Below, in pieces: positions 54,473 to 64,000 of a DNA stretch of 64,000 nucleotides. Made by a program: the position numbers and the translations under genes. This stretch comes from Alentia gelatinosa (Eukaryota > Annelida > Polychaeta > Phyllodocida > Polynoidae), in NCBI GenBank assembly GCA_950022655.1, contig OX465591.1, forward strand, positions 48,627,048 to 48,691,047, written 5' to 3'. Below the pieces are notes generated by a model, which had not been told where the DNA came from, ran no database searches, and saw only the letters and a program-made list of their open reading frames with translations. Position 1 is the stretch's first letter, and each line of letters begins with the position of its first letter.

Positions 54473-54571
54473 GAAACCCATGAAAGTTTACAGTCAGAGC
54501 TGGTATCCCATCGAGTTTGAATCGCATAGTAAGATGGGATCAGGCTCTGACCTTAAACTTGAATGGGTTTC
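54473..54571. repeat. Hairpin paired with MITE family C
   Basis: GAAACCCATGAAAGTTTACA...TGGTATCCCATC pairs with GATGGGATCAGGCTCTGACC...GAATGGGTTTC; arms of about 40 bp and a short loop. It touches the next MITE. Confidence 0.8.
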
Positions 54572-54575
54572 TGCA

Positions 54576-54720
54576 TTTATCTCACCCCTAATATTGACTA
54601 ATGGGCTAAACTTTCCGACATAATCCCCCATTGATTTTTATTTCTAAATACTCAATGGGTGTTGTATACCAGTTCCTAATGCTAGGTCTATGGGGAAAAA
54701 GTACCAGGGGTGAGATAAAT
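54576..54720. mobile_element. MITE family C copy
   Basis: Ends TTTATCTCACCCCTAATATT and TACCAGGGGTGAGATAAAT; inner CCTAATGCTAGGTCTATGG. Closely related to the copy at 32.46 kb in the same orientation. Confidence 0.87.
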
Positions 54721-54895
54721 ACTTATTCAATCTATTTTCTTAAATATAGACAAGAACTTTCTGAACAGGACGATGTTCTTCTTCTGTGTGTTGACTTTCT
54801 TGCTGGTCAGAGCTCGACGTAATCGTATTCCTCTTCCACCTCTGGCACGATCTGAGCCTCTTCCACTGAAAGATAAACGGTGACGTGTCATGGTA
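54721..54895. other. Unique spacer
   Basis: Nothing recognised. Confidence 0.3.
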
Positions 54896-54896
54896 G

Positions 54897-55976
54897 GCCT
54901 GGGACCCGTTTCATTTTCTGCTATTCAGGGACCCGTTTCATTTTTCTGCTATTCAGGGACCCGTTTCAATTTCTGCAATTTTGGACCCGTTTCATTATCT
55001 GCTATTCAGGGACCCGTTTCATTTTCTGCTATTCAGGGACCCGTTTCATTTTCTGCTATTCAGGGACCCGTTTCATTTTCTGCTATTCAGGGACCCGTTT
55101 CACTTTCTGCTATTCTGGGACCCGTTTCATTATCTGCTATTCAGGGACCCGTTTCATTTTCTGCTATTCAGGGACCCGTTTCATTTTCTGCTATTCAGGG
55201 ACCCGTTTCATTTTCTGCTATTCAGGGACCCGTTTCATTTTCTGCTATTCAGGGACCCGTTTCATTTTCTGCTATTCAGGGACCCGTTTCATTTTCTGCT
55301 ATTCAGGGACCCGTTTCATTTTTCTGCTATTCAGGGACCCGTTTCATTTTCTGCTATTCAGGGACCCGTTTCATTTTCTGCTATTCTGGGACCCGTTTCA
55401 TTTTCTGCTATTCTGGGACCCATTTCATTTTCTGCTATTCAGGGACCCGTTTCACTTTCTGCTATTCAGGGACCCGTTTCATTATCTGCTATTCAGGGAC
55501 CCGTTTCATTATCTGCTATTCAGGGACCCGTTTCATTATCTGCTATTCAGGGACCCGTTTCATTTTCTGCTATTCAGGGACCCGTTTCATTTTCTGCTAT
55601 TCAGGGACCCGTTTCATTTTTCTGCTATTCAGGGACCCGTTTCATTTTCTGCTATTCAGGGACCCGTTTCACTTTCTGCTATTCAGGGACCCGTTTCACT
55701 TTCTGCTATTCAGGGACCCGTTTCACTTTCTGCTATTCAGGGACCCGTTTTATTTTCTGCTATTCAGGGACCTGTTCCACTTTCTGCTATTCAGGGACCC
55801 GTTTCACTTTCTGCTATTCAGGGACCTGTTTTATTTTCTGCTATTCAGGGACCTGTTCCATTTTCTGCTATTCAGGGACCCGTTTCACTTTCTGCTATTC
55901 AGGGACCCGTTTCACTTTCTGCTATTCAGGGACCCGTTTTATTTTCTGCTATTCAGGGACCCGTTTCACTAGTTGA
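54897..55976. repeat. 27-bp array, about 40 copies
   Basis: Units of CAGGGACCCGTTTCATTTTC plus TGCTATT. Variants: CATTATC and CACTTTC for CATTTTC, CTGGGACC for CAGGGACC, extra T. The final unit runs on as CAGGGACCCGTTTCACTAGT, which is almost the family J MITE end (CAGGGACCTGTTTCACTAGT). Period 27 keeps three plus frames open for 330-384 codons; artefacts. Confidence 0.96.
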
Positions 55977-56155
55977 AAATCTGTTCATTGTTAGTTGTTA
56001 TCTCAATTTCCATACCCGATTGACGCAAAAATAGAACACTATCAAAGATACTTGAATTAATAGAGATGAGAATGGTGGTGTTTTACCTGGGACGGCAGGC
56101 AGCCCACACTGTGATGCTGTGTCAGCCTCTGGTGGGAAGTACCCCTCACCTACAA
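55977..56155. other. Unique spacer
   Basis: Nothing recognised. Confidence 0.3.
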
Positions 56156-56159
56156 GCAC

Positions 56160-56385
56160 TTTGTCATCTGTAAAATACAACCCGTTAGAAATATAACCGA
56201 TATCTGATCTATGGTTGTAATCTGTAAAATACAACCCGTTAGAAATATAACACCTCACCGATATCTGATCTATGGTTGTCACCTGTATAATACAACCCGT
56301 TAAAAATATAACGCCTCACCGATATCTGATCTATGGTTGTCACCTGTAAAATACAACCCGTTAGAAATATAATATCCAATATCTG
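56160..56385. repeat. ~55-63-bp array, 4 copies
   Basis: TCTGTAAAATACAACCCGTT, AGAAATATAAC(ACCTCACC)GA, TATCTGATCTATGGTTGT. The first unit lacks the ACCTCACC block. Confidence 0.9.
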
Positions 56386-56599
56386 CTCTGAACATGTCCC
56401 TTGAAACATTCAACCAGTTACTACTGTTATCTTGTTCTGGCTTGCCTGTCATCTTCATTTCAAAGATTTGATGTCATCCTGATTGGATTTTTAGTGTTTA
56501 CCATCCCAGGGGACCCTGATTGTATGTGTATAAGGATTATCTCAAGGTTCAAATCTATGAAGTAGAGAAATGATATGAAAATTATGAATAGACTCAGTA
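56386..56599. other. Spacer with possible SINE fragment
   Basis: CCATCCCAGGGGACCCTGAT (about 56501-56520) resembles the CCCAGGGGACCATGAGG insert of the 29.6-kb SINE. Too short to call an element. Confidence 0.3.
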
Positions 56600-56927
56600 A
56601 TTGCACTACCACATGTACAAATTTATATGTACATGAATATGCTCAAAGATTGTCCCTCCATATGTAGATTTATAGGGACAAATAGGCTCAGTGGTTGTAC
56701 CTCCATATGTAGACTCATATGGACATAAATATTTTCAATGATTGTACCTCCATATTTAGATTCATAGGGATATAAATATGCTCAGTGACTGTCGCTCCAT
56801 AATATGGATATAAATCTGCCCAGTGACTGATCTCCATTACTAGATTCATAGGGACATATATATGCTCAATGATTTGTACCCCCATATGTAAATTTGTATG
56901 GACAGTGGTTGTACCTCCATATGTAAA
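56600..56927. repeat. Degenerate ~40-55-bp array, left of the foldback element
   Basis: GGCTCAGTGGTTGTACCTCC, ATATGTAGA(T/C)TCATA and GGACATAAATA units. The same repeat resumes at 63811, so the large element was inserted in this array. Confidence 0.8.
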
Positions 56928-58343
56928 TTAGTCAGGGGGCCAGCCCCTGAAAAAGTGGCTTTTCGTTCCATGGAAGTATAGCAGCAATTTTATTGTATCA
57001 AATGAAAGCTGAGACGTTGGCCATTCCAGATATGGTAGCCATTTTTCTGTAAATGTGTCCATTTGACCTTTTATTAGAGGTCAAAGGTCAAAGGTCATCA
57101 AATTTAAGAGGGTTTTGAAATTGAGACATATTTTGTCTTTTCTCCAAGAGTATTAAGTTGATTTCTTAGATATTTGGTAAATATATTGAGACACAATAGA
57201 GTCATCAGCTTTTATCACCATCTTGATTTTGATCAAGGTCAAGGTCACCAAATGGAATGTTTCCACCCAGAATTTCACCCAATTTCCTATAAGGACTTAC
57301 AATAGTTTCTGTAACTTATTCTAATATGCCTGTATTTCAACTTGAATGATATATCTAATTACCTGACACCCTACCCTAGTAAAGCCCTAGAGATAGAATT
57401 CCCATCATGCACCATTAAGCCACAGCAAGGTCAAAGGTCAACATATATGTTCATACAAAAGACCAACATAGGCCACTGAAATTGAGACATATTTTTTCAT
57501 ATCTCAAAAAGTATTTGGTGGATTTCTTAGATATTTAGCAAAATTATTGTGACACCACAGTCCTATCAGCCTGTGTCACCATCTTGATTTTTCTCAAGGT
57601 CAAGGTCACCAAATGGAATGTTTCCTTCTGAAATTTCACAATATTTCCTCTAAAGGACTTATAATAGTTTCTATAACTTGTTCTAATATACCTGTATTTC
57701 AACTTGATTAATATATTTGAATACCTGGCACCATGCCCTAGCAATGTTCTAAAGCAAGTCTTCCCATCATGCACCAGTAAGCCACAGTGAGGTCAAAGGT
57801 CATGGTATCTGTTCATACATAGGCCTCTGATGTTGAAACATATTTCGTCATATCTTGAAGAATATTTCACCGATCTCTTAGATATTTCACACAAAGATTG
57901 ATATTCCATGGTACTCTAGGATTCTACAACAATCAAACATTTTTCCCAAGGTCAAGGTCACTAAAAGGAATGTTTTTGTCAAAATTTGACCAAATATTCA
58001 GTTAGAAATTGTAGTAGTTTCTATAAATTGACTTAAAATACCTGCAATTTAACTTGCATAACATATTTCTAAAAATGATATCAGTACCTCACAATTGTCT
58101 TCCCATCATGCGTCATTAAGTGACATTGAGGTCAAAGGTCAAGGTAAGATTCCATAGAAAATCACAAATACACCCAATCTTATAAGAAATTGAGATTGAA
58201 ATTGAAATTGAGAATGTCTTAAGATATATTTGATAATAATCATGTTGAACCCTTCCGTATTTGACCAAAGGATGCACATTGTACAGTGCTATTGAGCTTT
58301 ACCAAGGTCAAGGTCATCAAATAGAATGTTCTAGCCTGAAATC
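56928..58343 (+). repeat. Left inverted arm with nuclear-receptor-type motifs
   Basis: AGGTCAAAGGTCA (a DR1 element) occurs at 57078 (with an overlapping third half-site), 57428, 57790 and 58129. TCAAGGTCAAGGTCA (an NR5A/ERR-type site plus a second half-site) occurs near 57232, 57594, 57948 and, as AAGGTCAAGGTCATC, near 58302. Other repeated phrases: ATGGAATGTTTCC, CCCATCATGCACCA. Confidence 0.88.
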
Positions 58344-61300
58344 ACACAATTAATCAAATACTTTAGAACAGATAGGACCTGTTTTTAAAAGTATTCCTAA
58401 AACATTTTGTATATAACCTCATTTACCCAGAATTTGACAAGATACAGTTTGTAACTATGGTTTCATAAAGTCCATATCATTAGCCTATTTTGGCCTTTAT
58501 TTAGCCTTTAATGTTTTTGACTTCCTGACCTTTATTATTGTATTGTATAAGCTATAACTGTGCTAAGGTCAGAAATGAACCTTTGGCATATAATTTGTCA
58601 TTAGCGATATTAGCAACCACATTTTACTAATTTTAAGGAAATATATAATGGAGAATAGCTCAACAATGCCATATTCATTATTAGATCTGCTGTCAATATT
58701 AACTGTAATACTGATGCCACCAAATGTAGTTAGGTACTCAACTCACCCTACTATTGTTGTGTCAAAGCATTGAACTCACTACCTGCACCAGTTCAAATGG
58801 CACTGACTAAGCTAGATTTCAGCAAAACTATTCTATCCTACTCATAGATGTTGCTCGATGCCAACCAGTAGGGCAGAAACCAAACTCATCTCATCTTTCA
58901 TATGCTTTGGTAATGATGTGCCTTAACCCTTTCCCTGCAGCACCCTCTTTCCCTGTTCACCTCTAAATGGCAGGCATTGCCTCCCCAAATGACCCTGCTA
59001 CAGCAGGCACCTTCTTTTGGAAATAGCAATGTCATGTGATGTGTCATGTGATTTAACTAATTTACCTTGGTGATTGATCATATTTTACTATACCAAATCA
59101 AATGTCAATATGCCTATTATAAATTGTCAAAATATCTTTTAAATAAAACATCATCTTTTTATCTATTGAATTTTGTATATATAAGCATCAATGATTCCTC
59201 TAAGATGCCTTGAGGCATCTTCCTGCCATAGCCAGGGGAATGCCTGGAGGCATCTTCCTGCCATAGCCAGTGGAATGCCTTGAAGCATCTTCCTGCTGTT
59301 AAAGGGTTAACTAACAATTATGTGAAAACTCAATTTAATGAGAGATGCTTTTTCCATAAATGTTAAATCACAAAAAAACTGAATAAATATATGACTATAT
59401 AGTTGATAAAAAGATATCTGAAGTGTCTTAGTTCAAACATACCTGGAGAACTGTTATTAAATCTGGACAGGTGAATCAATCATTGACATATTTTACACAT
59501 ATCAAAACATATGAATGCTTGCACAAGGACAGCGGTGCTCCTGTATGATACAACAAGATCATAGCTGAGTGTGTAGTAAGGCTCTACTCCCTGGCATGGC
59601 TCCATACCTGCATGTCATGTCTAGGTACCCTGTGGATACCAGAAGGAGAGTGCTTTGGTTAGCTACATTAGTTGCTCCTAGGGTCACCTGCTTCACATAT
59701 GCATTCTTAAAGAAAGAGATGTCTCCACCATAGGCTGCTATTAAAGACCTCCCCCAAGATATAATTGAACCTCAATCTTAGGTTGGCAAAGGAGTTGCCC
59801 ATGAACTATATGTAGAGTGTAGTCTTGTAGTGGGGTGAAAGTTGAGCAACATTGTAGCAGAAATATGGATGTAGATGGTGGGTTGCTGGAATCTTTTGGT
59901 GAAGGTTGAAATCAAGGTTGCTGTACTCTATGAGGCATCATCTATGTGCAGAGTGGTAATGGGTATGAAATTATCAAGCCATTGAAGATAAAGGTGAAAA
60001 TACAATAGGGCTTTTTAAAGTAAAATCAACCTGGAGGATGGCTTCTGAAGAGTTCAGGATCCTGAAATATATTTAGAGGTTAAGGTAAGCCAGCCTTGCC
60101 TGAATGACGTTGAGGCTAATGTCAAGTCCTGCCAGAACCAGTCAGATTTCTCTCTTGACTATTGCCATCAATGGCTCCATTTTTAGGCCAGTAATGATTT
60201 ATTTGCGAGTAGTTTGAAGCTTGAGGCAGACAGACAGGTATTCCCCCGGGGATACAGATGTGTCTATGGTATTTCAGATGATTGGGACCTATTGCCTGAA
60301 GATGGTAGTCTTTCTTGATAAAGCTTTGGACCATTGCGGTGCTTATGCATATGACAAATACCTGATCATGATGGGTTGCCATGTCCCATTTCTATTGGGT
60401 GGTGGGGACCTACTTTTTTCCCTAGAGTAAACCAAGTGAGGTCTGTTTTTGTATCCTAAGAGATGACTATCATGCATATTATATTCCTGAATGCCATGAG
60501 GGCTTGGAAAAGATGGATAACAAATATTCCTTCTGACCTGGACCATCCACTTACACATTTTACCATTTTGGGACTGGTCCTTCTGAATACCATAGTCAAT
60601 GTCTCTTGGCCAGTTTTCACATGAGAGGTTGTGCTTAGAGAGTAGATTGTGTCATGGTCCACCAAGTTGATGTGGTCATGTTGGGCTAGTACCCATTGTT
60701 TAATGACTTTTGCTGGCATAAGCTTCAAAAGCCTAAAAGGCAGGTTGCTTCCAGGCCTCAGGGACAGTTTGGGTCATGAGATGGGTGGCTAAATGTCTCT
60801 GTTTAATCCCACACTCAGAGCAAGGTGTTGTGGTATGAGGGAAGTTTCAATACATTTAAGCCCCGATTCATGTGCTACAAGGCCCAGTTTTATGCACCTT
60901 GCACATGGGCCTCCATCATGTCCACATTATGCAATTAAACTTTGCCTGTAGACTTGATTTTTGTTTTCGGTACAGGCTTAGGCATGGCACTGGGAAGGCA
61001 ACTGGCCAAGTGGGCAGTGAGAGAGTGATACTAAGAGCATATGTATGTGGTGGACACCTGCCCAAGCAATAGGCAGCTGACATTATGATGAGGCTGTGAG
61101 CCTACTCAGACCAACCTTCAACCTATTCAGTCATACTCCTGAGCATCCTTGAGGACTTCCTCAATGTAAAGCACCATGAGAGGTATCCAGGCCAAGTGGA
61201 AGGAGTGTCTCTTCCACTGAAAACTGACCCCAAGGACACCCAGTTGTAATGCTTAAGTCTTAGCTGGGCTCAGAATACAGAGTTGTGTGAAAATGACCTC

Positions 61301-62383
61301 AGGGCTCCAATTATAGCTAATACAGTATAAGTTATAGTTTCTAGGACCCCCTGACTAGGCATTTGATGTCCTCATTGCACTCAGCTGCCTCTACAATGGT
61401 GATAGACAGCAGGCTAGTTGTTCTTTGGGAAGTCCCTGAGCAATGGAAGGATGGCAGTTGATTCAAACTTTAGTTGCTTCTTCCTAATATATATGATCCT
61501 TTGAGTATAACAGAGATTCAATCTGGGTGAATTTGCCATTGATATAGGATGGACTTCTCCTCCAGGTATTGCATTTTAGTCAACCTGATAGTCTAAGTAG
61601 TGGGAGGACTGAGAGCAGTTTAGAACTAGATGAAAATGCCATTTATGTATGTGAATGTAGCTGCCCAAATGGAACAAGAAGGCATAACATCTGCAGTAGC
61701 TATACATAATAGACCATATAAACAGGAGAGTAAATTGCTGTATCTTCCTAACCCTTTACAGGCAGTGCTCTGTCACATAGCCACATTGGTCAGGATGAGA
61801 TATCACATCTCGCTGTCAATTCTACAATTTTCTTGGACTAACAGTGCTTAATATGGTTTTATAAGTACATTCTCTGCAAGTTTCATATTTTTAATCTATA
61901 TTATTGCTTGATAGAAATGATGCCATCAAAAATATCCAAGAATACCATGCTGTAGATTATGATCCCTGGGACCCTACAGGTGAATAAATATGTATTCGTT
62001 AATCTCTGATTTTACAAAGTGACCAAACCAGTAGAATATGACACTATTGTCTAGTGTACTCAGACATTCAACAAAATTGTTCAAGGATGGCTATTGATCT
62101 CAGTATATGGTCTTATCAGATGGACACATAGTTGTCTGAATTCAATGCTTTATGACATGATCCATAATACATCTTCCTTAACCCATTCCAGTGGGTGATG
62201 CCTTTAGGCCTCAACTGTTCCATCATTAGAATGTCTGAAATGTTGCCTTTAGACATCTTCTGTTATAGTTTTGTTGTTGTCTAGAGGCATGATTTCCTAG
62301 ATTAAAATATGTTTTTGGTAATAATATAAGATTGATAAATATGAATTGACAAACTATTGTAAGTCTCCACATGCACTTCATTG
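58344..62383. other. Central region of the foldback element
   Basis: About 4 kb, visibly poorer in CpG than most of the window. Only short frames; on the minus strand near 60.8 kb CSECGIKQRHLATHL has C2H2 zinc-finger spacing in part, but it is isolated and flanked by stops. It also contains TIR element H copy 2. A decayed transposase gene is possible but not shown. Confidence 0.5.
58923..59310. mobile_element. TIR element H (TTAACCCTTT), copy 2, nested
   Basis: Ends TTAACCCTTTCCCTGCAGCA and TGCTGTTAAAGGGTTAA. The right half has three near-direct copies of AATGCCT(T/G)GAGGCATCTTCC. Inserted in the central region of the foldback element. Confidence 0.65.
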
Positions 62384-63810
62384 AGATTTCAGGCTAGAAC
62401 ATTCTATTTGGTGACCTTGACCTTGGTAAAGCTCAATAGCACTGTACAATGTGCATCCTTTGGTCAAATACGGAAGGGTTCAACATGATTATTATCAAAT
62501 ATATCTTAAGACATTCTCAATTTCAATTTCAATCTCAATTTCTTATAAGATTGGGTGTATTTGTGATTTTCTATGGAATCTTACCTTGACCTTTGACCTC
62601 AATGTCACTTAATGACGCATGATGGGAAGACAATTGTGAGGTACTGATATCATTTTTAGAAATATGTTATGCAAGTTAAATTGCAGGTATTTTAAGTCAA
62701 TTTATAGAAACTACTACAATTTCTAACTGAATATTTGGTCAAATTTTGACAAAAACATTCCTTTTAGTGACCTTGACCTTGGGAAAAATGTTTGATTGTT
62801 GTAGAATCCTAGAGTACCATGGAATATCAATCTTTGTGTGAAATATCTAAGAGATCGGTGAAATATTCTTCAAGATATGACGAAATATGTTTCAACATCA
62901 GAGGCCTATGTATGAACAGATACCATGACCTTTGACCTCACTGTGGCTTACTGGTGCATGATGGGAAGACTTGCTTTAGAACATTGCTAGGGCATGGTGC
63001 CAGGTATTCAAATATATTAATCAAGTTGAAATACAGGTATATTAGAACAAGTTATAGAAACTATTATAAGTCCTTTAGAGGAAATATTGTGAAATTTCAG
63101 AAGGAAACATTCCATTTGGTGACCTTGACCGTGAGAAAAATCAAGATGGTGACACAGGCTGATAGGACTGTGGTGTCCCAATAGTTTTGCCAAATATCTA
63201 AGAAATCCACCAAATACTTTTGATGAAATGAAGAAATATGTTCCAATTTCAGTGGCCTCTGTTAGTCATTTGTATGAACAAATACCTTGACTTTTGACCT
63301 TGTTGTGGCTTAATGGTGCATGATGGGAATTTTATCTTTTGGGCTTCGCTAGAGTATGTTGTCAGGCATCTAAATATATAACTCAAGTTGAAATACACGC
63401 ATATTGCAACAAGTTATGAAAACTATTGTAAGTCCTTATCGAAAATTGGGTGAAATTCTGGGTGGAAACATTCCATTTGGTGACCTTGACCTTGATCAAA
63501 ATCAAGATGGTGACAAAAGCTGATGACTCTATGGTGTCTCAATATATTTACCAAATATCTAAGAAATCAACTTAATACTCTTGGAGAAAAGACAAAATAT
63601 GTCTCAATTTCAAAACCCTCTTAAATTTGATGACCTTTGACCTTTGACCTCTAATAAAAGGTCAAATGGACACATTTACAGAAAAATGGCTACCATATCT
63701 GGAATGGCCAACGTCTCAGCTTTCATTTGATACAATAAAATTGCTGCTATACTTCCATGGAACGAAACTCCTTAAATAACAGGATTTCAGGGAACTGGCC
63801 CCCTGACTAA
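62384..63810 (-). repeat. Right inverted arm with nuclear-receptor-type motifs
   Basis: Mirror of the left arm; TGACCTTTGACCT at about 62590, 62929 and 63638, and TGACCTTGACCTTG(A/G) near 62407, 62769 and 63481. One site is mutated (TTGACCGTGAG near 63124). Slightly longer at the outer end: ACTCCTTAAATAACAGGATT replaces a shorter segment of the left arm. Confidence 0.88.
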
Positions 63811-64000
63811 ATGTAAATGTATATAAATAGACTCAGTGGCTGTACCTCCATATGTAAGTGCATATAAATAGGCTCAGTAGTTGTACCTCCCTATGTAAAT
63901 GTAAATGTATATAAATAGGCTCAGTGGTTGTACCTCCATATGTAAATGTGTATAAATAGGCTCAGTGGTTGTACCTCCTTATGTAAATGTAAATGTATAT
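63811..64000. repeat. Degenerate ~40-bp array, right of the foldback element
   Basis: ATGTAAATGTATATAAATAG, (G/A)CTCAGTGGTTGTACCTCC units continue to the window end. Continuation of the array at 56600-56927. Confidence 0.85.

Larger units (their letters stand above)
56928..63810. mobile_element. 6.9-kb foldback transposon with 1.4-kb inverted arms
   Basis: Outer ends TTAGTCAGGGGGCCAG and CTGGCCCCCTGACTAA. The left arm (56928-58343) is the reverse complement of the right arm (62384-63810) with high identity; 57544-57774 and 62954-63184 encode the same 76-codon string with one residue changed. Each arm consists of about four subrepeats of 340-360 bp. The central 4 kb (58344-62383) is CpG-poor and holds no frame over 100 codons, so no transposase is visible. 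Flanks allow a TA duplication, or TAAAT, which would restore the array sequence TATGTAAATGTAAATG found on the right. CAGGG-type ends resemble hAT, but the long subrepeated arms are those of a foldback element. Confidence 0.85.

Noticed and set aside
54880..56034. Hydrophobic/aromatic frames of up to 384 codons
   Set aside because: Translation of the 27-bp array in three frames; the same peptide words appear in each frame.
56490..56560. SINE copy
   Set aside because: Shares only about 12 contiguous bases (CCCAGGGGACC) with the 29.6-kb copy; not enough for a call.
60456..60960. Possible C2H2 finger and transposase remnant on the minus strand
   Set aside because: A single CSECG...HLATHL string flanked by stops is too weak; mentioned only as a lead in the central-region entry.

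Overview
The window looks like nuclear DNA of a marine invertebrate, most plausibly a mollusc or another lophotrochozoan. Evidence: two non-LTR retrotransposon reverse transcriptase regions, a tRNA-headed SINE family whose body ends in GGACGTTAAACTA plus (CAAA)n, many terminal-inverted-repeat (TIR) miniature transposons, a 200-N scaffold gap, and no bacterial-type gene density. The species call is inference. I found no complete host gene. The only long coding sequence with recognisable protein motifs is the reverse transcriptase at 49.6-50.9 kb; almost every other long open frame lies inside a minisatellite whose unit length is a multiple of three.

Layout. 0-10.3 kb: minisatellites of 51, 71, 50, about 124 and 10 bp plus a pure (CCCTG)n tract, with TIR elements at 6.1-6.8 kb. 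10.6-14.0 kb: a paired-hairpin element, a decayed dispersed repeat with broken open frames, and a 94-bp satellite. 14.2-19.3 kb: seven more arrays; the last (17 bp) is split by a TTAA-flanked TIR element that itself carries a pogo-like MITE. 19.3-27.5 kb: CpG-rich promoter-like stretches, a possible Penelope-like tail, 73-bp arrays and the assembly gap with near-identical flanks. 27.5-36.9 kb: abutting MITEs, a 51-bp/39-bp double array, repeated copies of one MITE family, a promoter-like motif cluster at 32.26 kb, and a 39-bp array of 25 units that differ at one base. 37-45.3 kb: 20-bp arrays, a 36-bp array carrying a consensus CRE in ten consecutive units, a head-to-head pair of inverted 22-bp arrays, and a 61/63-bp array. 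45.6-54.7 kb: MITE clusters, a 5'-truncated LINE with an intact frame and an 80-bp perfect hairpin at its 5' end, a tRNA-SINE and a decayed minus-strand LINE. 54.9-56 kb: a 27-bp array that resembles a MITE end. 56.9-63.8 kb: one large foldback element with 1.4-kb inverted arms built from subrepeats rich in nuclear-receptor half-sites.

By my rough addition, tandem arrays occupy about 23 kb of the 64 kb. The sequence reads as a mobile-element and minisatellite landscape rather than a gene cluster. The relations worth following are between elements: a MITE end that seems to have become a satellite unit, an array used as a landing site for TIR elements, and one MITE family that repeatedly sits beside a second hairpin. 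All coordinates were read by eye; array edges are good to within about one repeat unit.
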